A DNA stretch of 64,000 nucleotides from Actinokineospora enzanensis DSM 44649 (GCF_000374445.1 NZ_KB894404.1:62001-126000), one strand, 5' to 3'; positions 7,718 through 15,987 are shown, counted from the stretch's first letter. Program-made: numbers and translations. The notes: generated by a model from the letters alone, not told the origin.

Positions 7718-9625
7718 TCACGACTCGGCGTGCGCGCGCAGCGGCACGTCCCAGTCGACCCTGGTCCCGCCCCCGGCGGGGGAACCGATCGCGCAGTCGC
7801 CGTCCCAGCGGCGCGCGCGTTGCACCATGTTCGCCAGCCCGCCGCGGTGGGCGATGTCCGTGGGCAGGCCCCGGCCGTCGTCCTGTACGCGCAGCCGCAG
7901 CCGGGTGGCGTGCCGGTCCACGGCCACGGTTAGCGCCACCCCGCCCGCGCCCGCGTGCCGGACCACGTTGGACAGTGCCTCGCGCAGCGTGGCCATCAGG
8001 TCCAGCGCGACGTCCGCGGGCACCACCGAGTCCAGCGGACCCTCCAGCCGTACGGTCGGCTCGTACCCCAGGGCGGCGGTCGCGTCGGAGATCGCCCGCA
8101 GGATCTCGCCGCGCAGGCTGTAGGGGCCGTTCACCGGCTGCTGCAGGGAGAAGATGCTGCGCCGGATCTCCCGGATGGTCTGGTCGATCTCGGCGACGAA
8201 CCCGGTCAGCCGCTCGGCCGCATCCGGGATGTCCGGCGCCCGCTTGAGGCCCTGCAGGCCCAGCCCGATCGCGAACAGCCGCTGGATGACCAGGTCGTGC
8301 AGGTCGCGGGCGATCCGGTCGCGCTCCTCGTAGAGCGCCAGCCGCTGCCGGTCCTGCTGGGCGTAGGCGAACTCGATGGCCAGCGCGGCGTGCGTGGCGA
8401 AGTCGGTGATCATCCGCAGGTCTTCGTCGTCGAACCGGTCGGCGCCGTGCTCGCGGGCCACCATCAGCACCCCGGACGGCCGCGATCCGGTGCTCAGCGG
8501 CACGAACAGCGCGGGTCCCAGGCCGCTGATCGCCCGCGGCAGCTGCTGGAAGGTGGTCGCGGAGCGGAGCAGCGTCGCCTTGGCCACCTCGCCGAGCACC
8601 CGGGCCCGGCCGGTGCTGAACACGTCGCCGGTGATGCTGTCGCCCGCGGACATCCGCTCGTCCACCAGCTCGTCGGCCAGCAGCCCGTCGGCGGCGCGGA
8701 TCAGCAGGTTGTCGGCGCCCGCGGGCACCGCGACGAACGCCAGCACCCCGGCCGCGGTCTCCCTGGCCCGGCGGGCCAGCAGGTCGAGCCCCTCCACGTC
8801 GCACACGCTGGTCCGCAGCACGGCGGTGACCTCGGTGGTGGCCCGCAGCCAGCTCTCCCGCCTGCTGGCGCGGTCGAAGTTGCGGGCGTTCTCGATGGAC
8901 ATCCCAGCGGCCGCGGCGAGCGCGACCACCACGTCCTCGTCCTCCTGTGTGAACGCCCGTCCACCGATCTTCTCGGTCAGGTACAGGTTGCCGAACACCT
9001 CGCCGCGGACCCGGATCGGCACGCCGAGGAACGACCGCATCTCCGGGTGGTGCTCGGGGAACCCGGCCGCGGCCGCGTGCGCGCTCAGATCGGGCACCCG
9101 CACCGGCCGGGGCTGTTCCACCACCATGCCCAGCACGCCCTTGCCCACCGGCAGCTCGCCGATGGCGCGCGTGATCGGCTCGTCGATGCCGGTGTGCGTG
9201 AGGGCGCTGAGCTGTCCGTCGTGGTCGAGCACGCCCAGGGCGCCGTAGCGGGCGCCCGCCAGCTCACAGCCCGCGTCCACGATGCGGCGCAACACGTCAG
9301 GCAGCGATAGGTCGCTCGCCACCGACAGCACCGCGTCCAACAGGTGGCGCATCCGGTCCTGCGAGACCTCGGCCGCGGCGGCCTGGTCGACCAGGCCGTG
9401 GAACAGGTTGACCCGACGCCGGTCGGCGCTCGCGCGGGGTTCGTCCGGCCGCTCGGCCGCCGGGCCGTCCGGATCGATCCCGGACGCGTCGATATCGGTG
9501 GGGCCGCCCGCAGTCCTGCCCGGACCGCCCGGCTGGTCCGCACCCGCCTGAAGCACGGCGTCACCGCTTTCTCCGCCTCGTGCGCGCCCGACCCGTGCAC
9601 CGCCGCCGGGAATGCCATCGTCCAC
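7718..9625 (-). CDS. GAF-GAF sensor histidine kinase (DosS/DevS-like)
   Basis: A soluble 635-residue kinase. After a disordered N-terminus (1-90) come GAF1 (about 108-248), GAF2 (275-420), a HisKA_3 dimerisation helix with phospho-His443 in IARDLHDLVIQRLF, and a HATPase_c domain ending at 635 (DDGRGL, GGLANM). DosS/DosT-type kinases sense O2, NO or CO by haem in the first GAF. An HHP segment at 192-194 followed by FLGVP may correspond to the haem-ligand region, but this was not confirmed by alignment. The start is uncertain: homology begins near residue 75. Confidence 0.87.
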   Translation of the reverse strand: MDDGIPGGGARVGRARGGESGDAVLQAGADQPGGPGRTAGGPTDIDASGIDPDGPAAERPDEPRASADRRRVNLFHGLVDQAAAAEVSQDRMRHLLDAVLSVASDLSLPDVLRRIVDAGCELAGARYGALGVLDHDGQLSALTHTGIDEPITRAIGELPVGKGVLGMVVEQPRPVRVPDLSAHAAAAGFPEHHPEMRSFLGVPIRVRGEVFGNLYLTEKIGGRAFTQEDEDVVVALAAAAGMSIENARNFDRASRRESWLRATTEVTAVLRTSVCDVEGLDLLARRARETAAGVLAFVAVPAGADNLLIRAADGLLADELVDERMSAGDSITGDVFSTGRARVLGEVAKATLLRSATTFQQLPRAISGLGPALFVPLSTGSRPSGVLMVAREHGADRFDDEDLRMITDFATHAALAIEFAYAQQDRQRLALYEERDRIARDLHDLVIQRLFAIGLGLQGLKRAPDIPDAAERLTGFVAEIDQTIREIRRSIFSLQQPVNGPYSLRGEILRAISDATAALGYEPTVRLEGPLDSVVPADVALDLMATLREALSNVVRHAGAGGVALTVAVDRHATRLRLRVQDDGRGLPTDIAHRGGLANMVQRARRWDGDCAIGSPAGGGTRVDWDVPLRAHAES

Positions 9626-10009
9626 GTTCGCCCGCGTGCCGCGTCGCGACAGTTCGCGTCGGGGAAATCATCGGACGTGATCGGTGCGTCGAGCGTCCAC
9701 GACATTCGCGCGCGGCGCAAGACCGCCGGGCGCATGTCCCCGAAATGACCCACGGCGTTGCCCGCTCGCGCGCTACCCGGCTACCCGGTGACCTTATGGC
9801 TGCCGGTGACGCAGCGTCGGCGAATGTTGACCTGGTGTGGGCGACGGACTGGTCCCTTCGCGCCGGGAGCGCTCGCCGGACCCGGATCCCGGTGGCCGAG
9901 CGTGATCGACAACGCGCGGATCTGATGGGCTGTTCGGCCCAAATGGCGCAGACGATTCGGTGTGCGCAATTCGGCGGGAATGCGCACGCGTTTGCCCGAA
10001 AAATGGACG
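9626..10009. other. intergenic region, no gene supported
   Basis: This 384-bp gap separates the kinase start from the 3' end of the CobC-like gene. Open frames exist on both strands but give arginine- or proline-rich shadows without recognisable folds. It is slightly less GC-rich than its surroundings around 9930-10010 and presumably holds the kinase promoter. No palindrome resembling a DosR box could be supported. Confidence 0.4.
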
Positions 10010-10570
10010 TCAGGCCGAACCGTCGACAATCCACCTGAGCGTCCAGCGACCCGGTCCGCCACGCAGAACCGCGCGCGCCAGCGGACCCACGTCGATCCGC
10101 CAGAAGCTGGCCGGACCGGCCGCCAGCGCGTGCACCAGCGCCGCCTTGACCACCGCGGGCGCGGTGACCGCCACCGTGTGCCCGACGTCCGCGGGCCGCT
10201 CGTCCAGCCAGCGCCCCACCCGCTCCACCAGCTCCACCACCGACTCCCCGCCGTGCGGGGCCGACCCGGGGTCGGTCAGCCAGCGGGTGACCGCGTCCGG
10301 CTCGGCGGTGGCCACCTCGTCCAGCGTGCGGCCCCGCCACCGGCCGTAGTCGTTGTCCCGCAACCGTTCGTCCGGGTCGGCGGCCAGCCCCAGCGCGGCC
10401 GCCGTCTGGGCGCACCGCAGCATCGGGCCGCGCAGTGCCCGGTCGACCCGACCCAGGTCGGGCCCCGCCGCGGCGTCCCGCAGCGCCGCCTCGGTCAGCG
10501 GCTCGTCCGCCGGGAAGGCCGCCGTGCGCGTCGCCGCCGTGGCCCCGTGGCAGATCAGCACGACTCTCAC
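10010..10570 (-). CDS. CobC-like histidine phosphatase with degenerate RHG motif
   Basis: A 186-residue member of the histidine phosphatase superfamily. The N-terminus VVLICHGATAATR holds the nucleophilic His, but the usual Arg of the RHG motif is Cys. LRDNDYGRWRGRTLDEV and PHGGESVVELVERVGRWLDE are family landmarks; the second catalytic His may be lost, since TVAVTAPAVV stands where VSHG is usual. Members next to cobalamin genes are often called CobC-like (alpha-ribazole phosphatase), and here the gene is divergent from a B12 riboswitch. The GTG at 10570 starts exactly at the conserved domain. Enzymatic activity is uncertain. Confidence 0.7.
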   Translation of the reverse strand: MRVVLICHGATAATRTAAFPADEPLTEAALRDAAAGPDLGRVDRALRGPMLRCAQTAAALGLAADPDERLRDNDYGRWRGRTLDEVATAEPDAVTRWLTDPGSAPHGGESVVELVERVGRWLDERPADVGHTVAVTAPAVVKAALVHALAAGPASFWRIDVGPLARAVLRGGPGRWTLRWIVDGSA

Positions 10571-10638
10571 GACCGCCTGCTCCGTCCGGACCCGTCCGAC
10601 CTGCCGGATGACATTTCCCACCTGCCCATTCGGCCGCG

Positions 10639-10668
10639 TTGACACCGTCGCGCGCGCTGACCTACGTT
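10639..10668 (+). promoter_or_regulatory. sigma-A-like promoter for the cbtBA riboswitch leader
   Basis: TTGACA at 10639-10644 is followed after 18 bp by TACGTT at 10663-10668. The predicted start near 10675 sits just before the conserved riboswitch core. Sequence match only. Confidence 0.55.
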
Positions 10669-10674
10669 CCTCAA

Positions 10675-10800
10675 TCGACCAAGATGGTAGAAGGAAGCCG
10701 GTGGGACTCCGGCACGGCCGCGCCACTGTGACGGGAGGCCACCCCGGGTGAACGCCCGGGAGGGACTTCCGGAGTCAGACCCTTCGCCGTCGCACGCTCC
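10675..10800 (+). promoter_or_regulatory. cobalamin riboswitch upstream of cbtBA
   Basis: The conserved B12-box core is present: GAAGCCGGTG, GACTCCGGC and GCGCCACTGTGACGG at about 10693-10735. A GC hairpin (ACCCCGGGTGAACGCCCGGG) and the GGAGTCAGAC segment at 10771-10780 follow. It ends about 40 bp before the AGGAGG of cbtB, so it probably controls translation or early transcription of the cobalt transporter in response to adenosylcobalamin. Confidence 0.93.
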
Positions 10801-10837
10801 ACCGACCGGGCCGCGTGAAGCCCTCCAGGAGGCGATC

Positions 10838-11050
10838 ATGACGACGCACACCGTCGCCGTCCCCACCCCCATCCCCGTGCGCATCCCGGTGCGGCAGATC
10901 CTGCCGTACGCGATCTTCACCGGGATTCTCTCCCTTATCGCGCTGTACTTCGTCGGCGCCGAGCAGGGCGCGTTGGCCGTGTTCGATGGCACCACGGTGC
11001 ACGAGCTCGTCCACGACGCGCGGCACCTGCTGGGCTTCCCGTGCCACTGA
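10838..11050 (+). CDS. cbtB: CbtB cobalt transporter small subunit
   Basis: A 70-residue protein with one transmembrane helix (about 22-45, ILPYAIFTGILSLIALYFVG) and the C-terminal metal-binding signature HELVHDARHLLGFPCH characteristic of CbtB. It is predicted to act with CbtA in cobalt uptake. AGGAGG ends 5 bp before the ATG. The gene lies directly behind a cobalamin riboswitch, and its last codons overlap the GTG start of cbtA, implying translational coupling. Confidence 0.93.
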   Translation: MTTHTVAVPTPIPVRIPVRQILPYAIFTGILSLIALYFVGAEQGALAVFDGTTVHELVHDARHLLGFPCH

Positions 11051-11853
11051 CCGACACGGTGACAACTGAACAGCAGAACACGCTCACGGTCCGCTCACTG
11101 CTCGTGTGGGGTCTCCTCGCCGGGCTCGTGGGCGGACTGCTGGCGTTCGGTTTCGCCTCCGCGTTCGGCGAGCCGTCCGTGGACGCGGCCATCAGCATCG
11201 AGGAGTCCGGCGGTGCGCACGAGCACTCGCACGGCGACGCGGGCCAGGCGCACGACCACGGCACGGCGGCGGAGGAACCCGCCGAGGAGGAACCGGTCTC
11301 CCGGGCGTTCCAGGCCACCGGTGGTCTGGGCATCGGCGCCGTCGCCTATGGCCTCGGCCTGGGCGGTCTGTTCAGCCTCGCGTTCGCGTTCGCCTATGGC
11401 CGGCTCGGGTCTCTCTCTCCGCGCGCGAGCGCGGTGACCGTGGCCGGACTGGCCTACGTGGGCGTGGTTCTGGTGCCGTTCCTGAAGTACCCCGCGAACC
11501 CGCCCGCGGTGGGCAACGGGGCGACCATCGGGGAACGCACCGGGCTGTTCTTCGGCATGATCGCCATCTCGCTGGTCGCGCTGGTGCTGGCGGTCGTGGC
11601 CGCCCGCGCGCTGTCCCGCCGGTGGGGCGGCTGGTGGTCCACACTGGCTGGCGGCGCGGGATACCTGGTCGTGGTGGGCGTCGCGGCCGCCCTGCTACCC
11701 GCGATCAACGAGGTCCCGACGGGCTTCCCGCCGTCCGTGCTGTGGGAGTTCCGGACCGCCTCGCTGGGCACCTCGGCAGTGCTCTACGCGGGTATCGGCG
11801 TGGCGTTCGCGGCGCTGTTGCACCGTGGACTCACCCGCGGCCGCACTCTCTGA
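11041..11853 (+). CDS. cbtA: CbtA cobalt transporter membrane subunit
   Basis: A 270-residue integral membrane protein with about six hydrophobic helices, matching CbtA, the putative cobalt permease. A periplasm-facing loop after helix 1 is histidine-rich (GAHEHSHGDAGQAHDHG, about 58-76) and probably collects Co2+. KYPANPP near the middle is a family landmark. The GTG start at 11041 overlaps cbtB by 10 bp. A strong hairpin terminator follows the stop by 14 bp, so cbtBA is a two-gene riboswitch-controlled operon. Confidence 0.92.
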   Translation: MPLTDTVTTEQQNTLTVRSLLVWGLLAGLVGGLLAFGFASAFGEPSVDAAISIEESGGAHEHSHGDAGQAHDHGTAAEEPAEEEPVSRAFQATGGLGIGAVAYGLGLGGLFSLAFAFAYGRLGSLSPRASAVTVAGLAYVGVVLVPFLKYPANPPAVGNGATIGERTGLFFGMIAISLVALVLAVVAARALSRRWGGWWSTLAGGAGYLVVVGVAAALLPAINEVPTGFPPSVLWEFRTASLGTSAVLYAGIGVAFAALLHRGLTRGRTL

Positions 11854-11866
11854 CCCAGGCTCACAA

Positions 11867-11905
11867 GGCCCCGCGTTTCCTTTGGTGGAACGCGGGGCCG
11901 AGTTT
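11867..11905 (+). terminator. rho-independent terminator after cbtA
   Basis: An 11-bp perfect stem, GGCCCCGCGTT and AACGCGGGGCC, with a short loop, followed by GAGTTTTGT. Confidence 0.85.
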
Positions 11906-12045
11906 TGTGCGCACCTTTCCACGGCACGTTCACCAGACCTCCACGCGGTTCACCACACCTCCACGCAATAGCGGCAACGACGGAATTCCGGACAGCGTCT
12001 ATTGAGGTGACGGCGATCGGCGCCGACTGCCCGAGGAGGCCTTGC

Positions 12046-12702
12046 TTGCGTGTCGAACTGGATCAACTCGATCCTTCGGTCACCGATTGTCCTGACCGCC
12101 CCCAGTGGTGGCCGCTGACACTCAGCCTGGCCGGGACGTGGTCGGTGCTGGTCGCCGTCCAGTACTTCCAGATGGAGATCCTGTCCTACCTGTGGATCCT
12201 GGCCATCCCGGTGATCTACGGCGCGTGGCTGATCCCGTTCGCGGCGACCGTCGCCGTCCTGCCGTGGGTATGGCGCTGGGCAAGGTGGCTCGGCCTCGCC
12301 GAGTTGGCCGTCATCACCACCGCGCTCGCCGCCATTGTCGCCTCGGTCAACTGGTGGCACGTCAACGCCGTCACCTACTACTACATCCACCGCGGTGAGT
12401 TCTTGACGGTAGGACAGTTGACCCAGGACCGCGAGTGGTTGAGCACCGCCCCCTCCGGCTACTACGGTCCGCAGTTGCCGTTGGCGTACGCGCATCTGTC
12501 CATGCAGGGGAGCCTCGCGGAGGTCGGCACCAACAACCACGAGCACGCATACCTACTCGCGCGCGGCGCGTTCATCCCGGACGGCGCGGTCGGATACGTC
12601 CACCTGGTCGGGGAACCCGAACCGGGACTGACACTCGACGGCTACGGCATCCCCATCAAGCCCACGATCGCCCTCGGCGACGGCTGGTGGTGGTGCCAAT
12701 GA
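12046..12702 (+). CDS. membrane-anchored protein of unknown family, paralogue A
   Basis: I do not recognise this family. The 218-residue product has three hydrophobic helices in its first 110 residues (WPLTLSLAGTWSVLVAVQYF, WILAIPVIYGAWLIPFAATV, LAELAVITTALAAIVASV). A roughly 105-residue polar domain follows, beginning VNAVTYYYIHRGEF and ending in GDGWWWCQ, probably extracytoplasmic. The TTG at 12046 has AGGAGG six bases upstream. Its stop overlaps the ATG of the next gene (ATGA). That gene shares the same layout, the YFQ motif after helix 1, AVTY...LH/IH, and the GWWW terminus, so the two are tandem duplicates. Confidence 0.7.
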   Translation: MRVELDQLDPSVTDCPDRPQWWPLTLSLAGTWSVLVAVQYFQMEILSYLWILAIPVIYGAWLIPFAATVAVLPWVWRWARWLGLAELAVITTALAAIVASVNWWHVNAVTYYYIHRGEFLTVGQLTQDREWLSTAPSGYYGPQLPLAYAHLSMQGSLAEVGTNNHEHAYLLARGAFIPDGAVGYVHLVGEPEPGLTLDGYGIPIKPTIALGDGWWWCQ

Positions 12703-13319
12703 TGCCGCTCGACCTGCCGACCACCACGCCACGTCCACCGCGCGTGCTATGGCCACTGGTGGGACTGTTCGCGGCCTGGGCGACGCTGTTCGTCGTCCAC
12801 TACTTCCAGGTTCTGTTGTGGGGTTGGACGGCGTGGCGAACCATCGTCTGGTTCAGCGTTGTGGCGGCCACCATCGCGGCAGGCTTGCAGGTGTGGCGCC
12901 GCGCGCGGTGGCGGGGGATCGTGTACCTCGCGGTGTTGTCCGCGCTGCTCACTACCGGCGCCTTGCTGCCGAACTGGCCGCACACGTACGCGGTGACCTA
13001 CTTCGACCTGCACAGCGACACCTTCAACAACCTCGCGCTGTGGCAGGAGGAGCATCACCTTGAGGCAGCCGACGACTACAAGTGCGCGGGTGTCTCGCTC
13101 CCGCCCGAGTTCCAGGAGCTGTCCGAGTACGGCTGCCTGGAACCGATCGGCCGCCATGGCGACGATCGCGTGTGGCTGGTGCCCGTGCGGACGACGGCTG
13201 ACGAGACCTGCGGCTACGCGTACATACCGGGGAAAGTCGATCCCTCGACGACCTTCGACTTCGACGGCGCGATCCATCCGGTGATAGATCTCGGGGCAGG
13301 GTGGTGGTGGATCGCCTGA
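12699..13319 (+). CDS. membrane-anchored protein of unknown family, paralogue B
   Basis: A 206-residue paralogue of the preceding protein. It has three N-terminal helices (VLWPLVGLFAAWATLFVVHYF, TIVWFSVVAATIAAGL, IVYLAVLSALLTTGALL) and a polar domain beginning YAVTYFDLHSDTFN. It contains two cysteines about 30 residues apart (CAGVSL, YGCLEP) and ends DLGAGWWWIA. The ATG at 12699 overlaps the previous stop, so translation is coupled. Function unknown. Nothing in the surrounding cobalamin genes explains the pair, which may simply have inserted between cbtBA and cobB. A DnaA-box repeat array follows the stop. Confidence 0.7.
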   Translation: MMPLDLPTTTPRPPRVLWPLVGLFAAWATLFVVHYFQVLLWGWTAWRTIVWFSVVAATIAAGLQVWRRARWRGIVYLAVLSALLTTGALLPNWPHTYAVTYFDLHSDTFNNLALWQEEHHLEAADDYKCAGVSLPPEFQELSEYGCLEPIGRHGDDRVWLVPVRTTADETCGYAYIPGKVDPSTTFDFDGAIHPVIDLGAGWWWIA

Positions 13320-13344
13320 CGATCACGCGGTTTCCGTTCTGCTT

Positions 13345-13875
13345 GACCGAGTTGCCCACAACCCCGTTGAAGGATCTCCACGCGCACACCACCACGTGAC
13401 GAGCCCACGCTCCACGGCTCCTGTGGACAACTCCGCGCACGACCTCGCCCACCAGCGGTAACGTAGAAATCCGGGGATCCCCCACGAGCTATCCACAATC
13501 CGCCGAACAGTCCACAGATGCACGGCGACGCTTGACGGGCCTGCACTCCGCAGCTCCTGTGGACAACTTCGCGCACGATGTCATCTACCTGCGGTAACGT
13601 AGAGATCCGGGGATCCCCCGTGGGTTATCCACAATGCCTGGAGCGGTCCACAGGTACGCAGCGACGCTTGACGAGTCCGGCGCTCCAGCTCCTGTGGATG
13701 GCTCCGCGCGCCACCGCGCCTACCGGCGGTAATGTAGAAATCCGGGGATCCCCGGCGAGTTGTCCACAACCCCCGGAATCGCTCCACAGATCATCTCCGC
13801 CCCTCTTGACAACGTCTCGAATTCGGTAGGCTGTATCCGGGGCAGGCCCCCTGGGATGGGCGGGGGCTGTCCTCG
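13345..13875 (+). repeat. DnaA-box repeat array, three full units plus promoter-like end
   Basis: The 575-bp gap before the cobB 3' end holds three tandem units of 135-136 bp, anchored by GCGGTAA at 13455, 13591 and 13726. Each has a reverse box (TGTGGACAA at 13422 and 13559; TGTGGATGG at 13693), the core TAGAAATCCGGGGATCCCC, and paired forward boxes 19-20 bp apart (13489/13508, 13625/13644, 13760/13780). GCTTGAC follows in the first two units. The last unit instead ends in TTGACA (13806-13811), 15 bp, TAGGCT (13827-13832) and a GC hairpin (about 13840-13873). A degenerate unit starts near 13345. No coding capacity is evident. Confidence 0.75.
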
Positions 13876-13895
13876 GGCGCGTGAGGGGGACCGGG

Positions 13896-15281
13896 TCACC
13901 CGGGCTGGTGAGGGCGCGCGTGGTCGCGGGCAGCTGTGACGAATCGGTGGATCGCGGTGGGGTTTCCGGCTGGGTGCGTGTGCAGATAGGACGCGTGCAG
14001 GCCGCTGTGGACAAAGCCTTCTCGGTGCGAGATGGCATCGTGGCCACGCCAGGCCCACGCGGGGGTCTCGCCGTGCGCAGGCACCGTTCGCGTGCGGTGG
14101 AACTCGTGTCCTGCGACGCGCGTGCCTACCTGCCACAGCACGGAATCCGTCGTGGCTACCGCGTCCCGGTAACCCAGCACGAGCCGGGGGGACATGGTGG
14201 CGTCGGCCTGGATGACACCGCACATGGGATGGCCGTCCAGTTCACGAGCTAGGTAGAGCAGGCCGCCGCACTCGGCGTGTACGGGTGTGCCCGTGTCCGC
14301 CAGCGCTGCCACGTCCGCGCACAGGGACCTGTTCGCGGACAACGCTTCCGCGTGCGCTTCCGGGAACCCACCCGGCAAGACCAGGCCCGCCGTTCCGTGC
14401 GGGAGATGTTCGTCCCGCAGCGGATCCACGACCGCGACGTCGGCCCCCGTTGCCCGCAGCAGTTCGACGTGTTCGGTGTAGCCGAACGTGAACGCCGCAC
14501 CACCGGCCACCGCGATCACCGGTGCGTTCTCCACCGGTGCCACCTCGTCCGAGGATGACCACGCGGGTCCGTCGAAGGTGCTCGCGGATCGCGCGATACG
14601 CAAGACCTCCGCCAGGTCCACGGAGTTCGCCACAAGGTCGGCCATGGCGGCTACCGCGCGCACCGCGGGATCCCCATGTTCCGCGGCGGGTACCAAACCC
14701 AGGTGCCGGGACGGCACGTCCACCTCGCTCGCGCGCCGCACTGCTCCCAGGACAGGTAGCCCGACGTCTCCGCACGCCTCGCGTAGTACTTCTTCGTGCC
14801 GGTCTGAACCGACCTGGTTCAGAACCACGCCCGCTATCCGTACTCCCGGGCGGTACGAACGGAATCCGTGCAGTAGCGCGGCAAGGCTCGTGCTCTGCCC
14901 GCGCGCGTCCACCACCAACAGGACCGGCGCGTCCAGCAACCCCGCGACGTGCGCCGTGGAGCCGTAACCGCCGACATCGACGTGGTGGCCGATGCGGCCG
15001 TCGAACAGGCCCATCACGCCCTCGACCACGGCGACGTCCGCGCCCGCGGACCCGTGCCGGAACAGCGGGGCTATCCGGTGCTCGCCGACCAGGACCGGGT
15101 CCAGGTTCCGGCCCGGCCTGCTCGCGGCGAGGGTGTGGTAGCCCGGGTCGATGTAGTCCGGGCCGACCTTGAACGGCGCCACCACGTGACCCGTCCGGCG
15201 CAGCGCCGCCATCAGACCGGTGGCCACCGTGGTCTTCCCGCTGCCCGACCCGGGGGCGGCGACGACCAGGCGGGCTACCAC
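13896..15281 (-). CDS. cobB: cobyrinic acid a,c-diamide synthase
   Basis: A 461-residue amidotransferase that would amidate the a and c side chains of (hydrogeno)byrinic acid using ATP and glutamine. The N-terminal dethiobiotin-synthetase-like domain has the P-loop APGSGSGKTT (9-18), then KVGPDYIDPGYH and VEGVMGLFDG. The C-terminal class-I glutaminase domain carries the nucleophilic Cys in HAECGGLLYL (about residue 340) and a late His (GLHASYLHTHP). In the aerobic route it supplies the substrate of CobN. The GTG at 15281 overlaps the cobO stop by 7 bp. The two genes form a cobO-cobB operon. Confidence 0.95.
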   Translation of the reverse strand: MVARLVVAAPGSGSGKTTVATGLMAALRRTGHVVAPFKVGPDYIDPGYHTLAASRPGRNLDPVLVGEHRIAPLFRHGSAGADVAVVEGVMGLFDGRIGHHVDVGGYGSTAHVAGLLDAPVLLVVDARGQSTSLAALLHGFRSYRPGVRIAGVVLNQVGSDRHEEVLREACGDVGLPVLGAVRRASEVDVPSRHLGLVPAAEHGDPAVRAVAAMADLVANSVDLAEVLRIARSASTFDGPAWSSSDEVAPVENAPVIAVAGGAAFTFGYTEHVELLRATGADVAVVDPLRDEHLPHGTAGLVLPGGFPEAHAEALSANRSLCADVAALADTGTPVHAECGGLLYLARELDGHPMCGVIQADATMSPRLVLGYRDAVATTDSVLWQVGTRVAGHEFHRTRTVPAHGETPAWAWRGHDAISHREGFVHSGLHASYLHTHPAGNPTAIHRFVTAARDHARPHQPG

Positions 15282-15889
15282 TCGATCCCCTTCTGCCCCT
15301 TGTGCCCGGCGTCCATCGGGTGCTTCACCTTGGTCATGTTCGCCACCAGGTCGGCCGCCTCGACCAGCGCGGGCGGCGCGTCCCGCCCGGTGATCACCAC
15401 GTGCTGGTGCCCCGGCCGCTCACCCAGCACCCGCACCACCTCGTCCACGTCGACCCAGCCCCACTTGAGCGGATAGGTGAACTCGTCCAGCACGTACAGG
15501 TCGTGCCGCTGCTCGGCCAGCCGCCGCGAGATCTCCGCCCATCCCTCGCGCGCTGCCTCGGCGTGGTCCTCCTCGGAGCCCGCCTTGCGCGTCCACGACC
15601 AGCCCGCGCCCATCTTGTGCCACTCGACCGGACCGCCCTCGCCGGTCTGCTCGTGCAGCCGTCCCAGCGCCAGGAACGCGTTCTCCTCGCCGACCCGCCA
15701 CTTCGCGGACTTGACGAACTGGAACACCCCGATCGACCACCCCTGGTTCCACCCGCGCAACGCTAGCCCGAACGCGGCGGTCGACTTTCCCTTCATCTCC
15801 CCGGTGTGCACCACGACCAGCGGCCGGTTCCGGCGCTGCCGGGTGGTGAGCCCGTCCTGCGGGACAACGCTCGGCTTCCCCTGCGGCAT
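15275..15889 (-). CDS. cobO: cob(I)yrinic acid a,c-diamide adenosyltransferase
   Basis: A 204-residue ATP:corrinoid adenosyltransferase of the CobA/CobO family, which attaches the 5'-deoxyadenosyl group to cob(I)yrinic diamide. The modified P-loop HTGEMKGKSTAA, the RHDLYVLDEFTYP segment and the C-terminal VKHPMDAGHKGQKGIEW are diagnostic. The ATG at 15889 is chosen because homology starts at MPQGKP; the open frame extends upstream into a palindromic leader. It is the first gene of a two-gene operon with cobB. Confidence 0.95.
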   Translation of the reverse strand: MPQGKPSVVPQDGLTTRQRRNRPLVVVHTGEMKGKSTAAFGLALRGWNQGWSIGVFQFVKSAKWRVGEENAFLALGRLHEQTGEGGPVEWHKMGAGWSWTRKAGSEEDHAEAAREGWAEISRRLAEQRHDLYVLDEFTYPLKWGWVDVDEVVRVLGERPGHQHVVITGRDAPPALVEAADLVANMTKVKHPMDAGHKGQKGIEW

Positions 15890-15938
15890 GGCGGTTTCCC
15901 TACTTTCGAGATCGGAGCACGGTAGGAGTCGGGTGGGT

Positions 15939-15987
15939 GGCATCGGAGCCAGGTCGTACCCGAAAGATCGGACCTGGCTCCGATGCC
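15939..15987 (-). promoter_or_regulatory. 17-bp perfect inverted repeat upstream of cobO
   Basis: GGCATCGGAGCCAGGTC (15939-15955) and its exact complement GACCTGGCTCCGATGCC (15971-15987) flank a 15-bp loop. Weaker pairing of GTCGGG with CCCGAC extends it outward to about 15928-15998. It sits about 50 bp before the cobO start and could be an operator or a structured leader. It does not match a cobalamin riboswitch. Confidence 0.6.

Noticed and set aside
9780-10000. DosR-type binding box upstream of the kinase gene
   Set aside because: A GGTCCC half-site is visible, but no inverted partner at the right distance.
13345-13875. CRISPR array
   Set aside because: Units are about 135 bp with conserved sequence throughout and no unique spacers; no cas genes are present.
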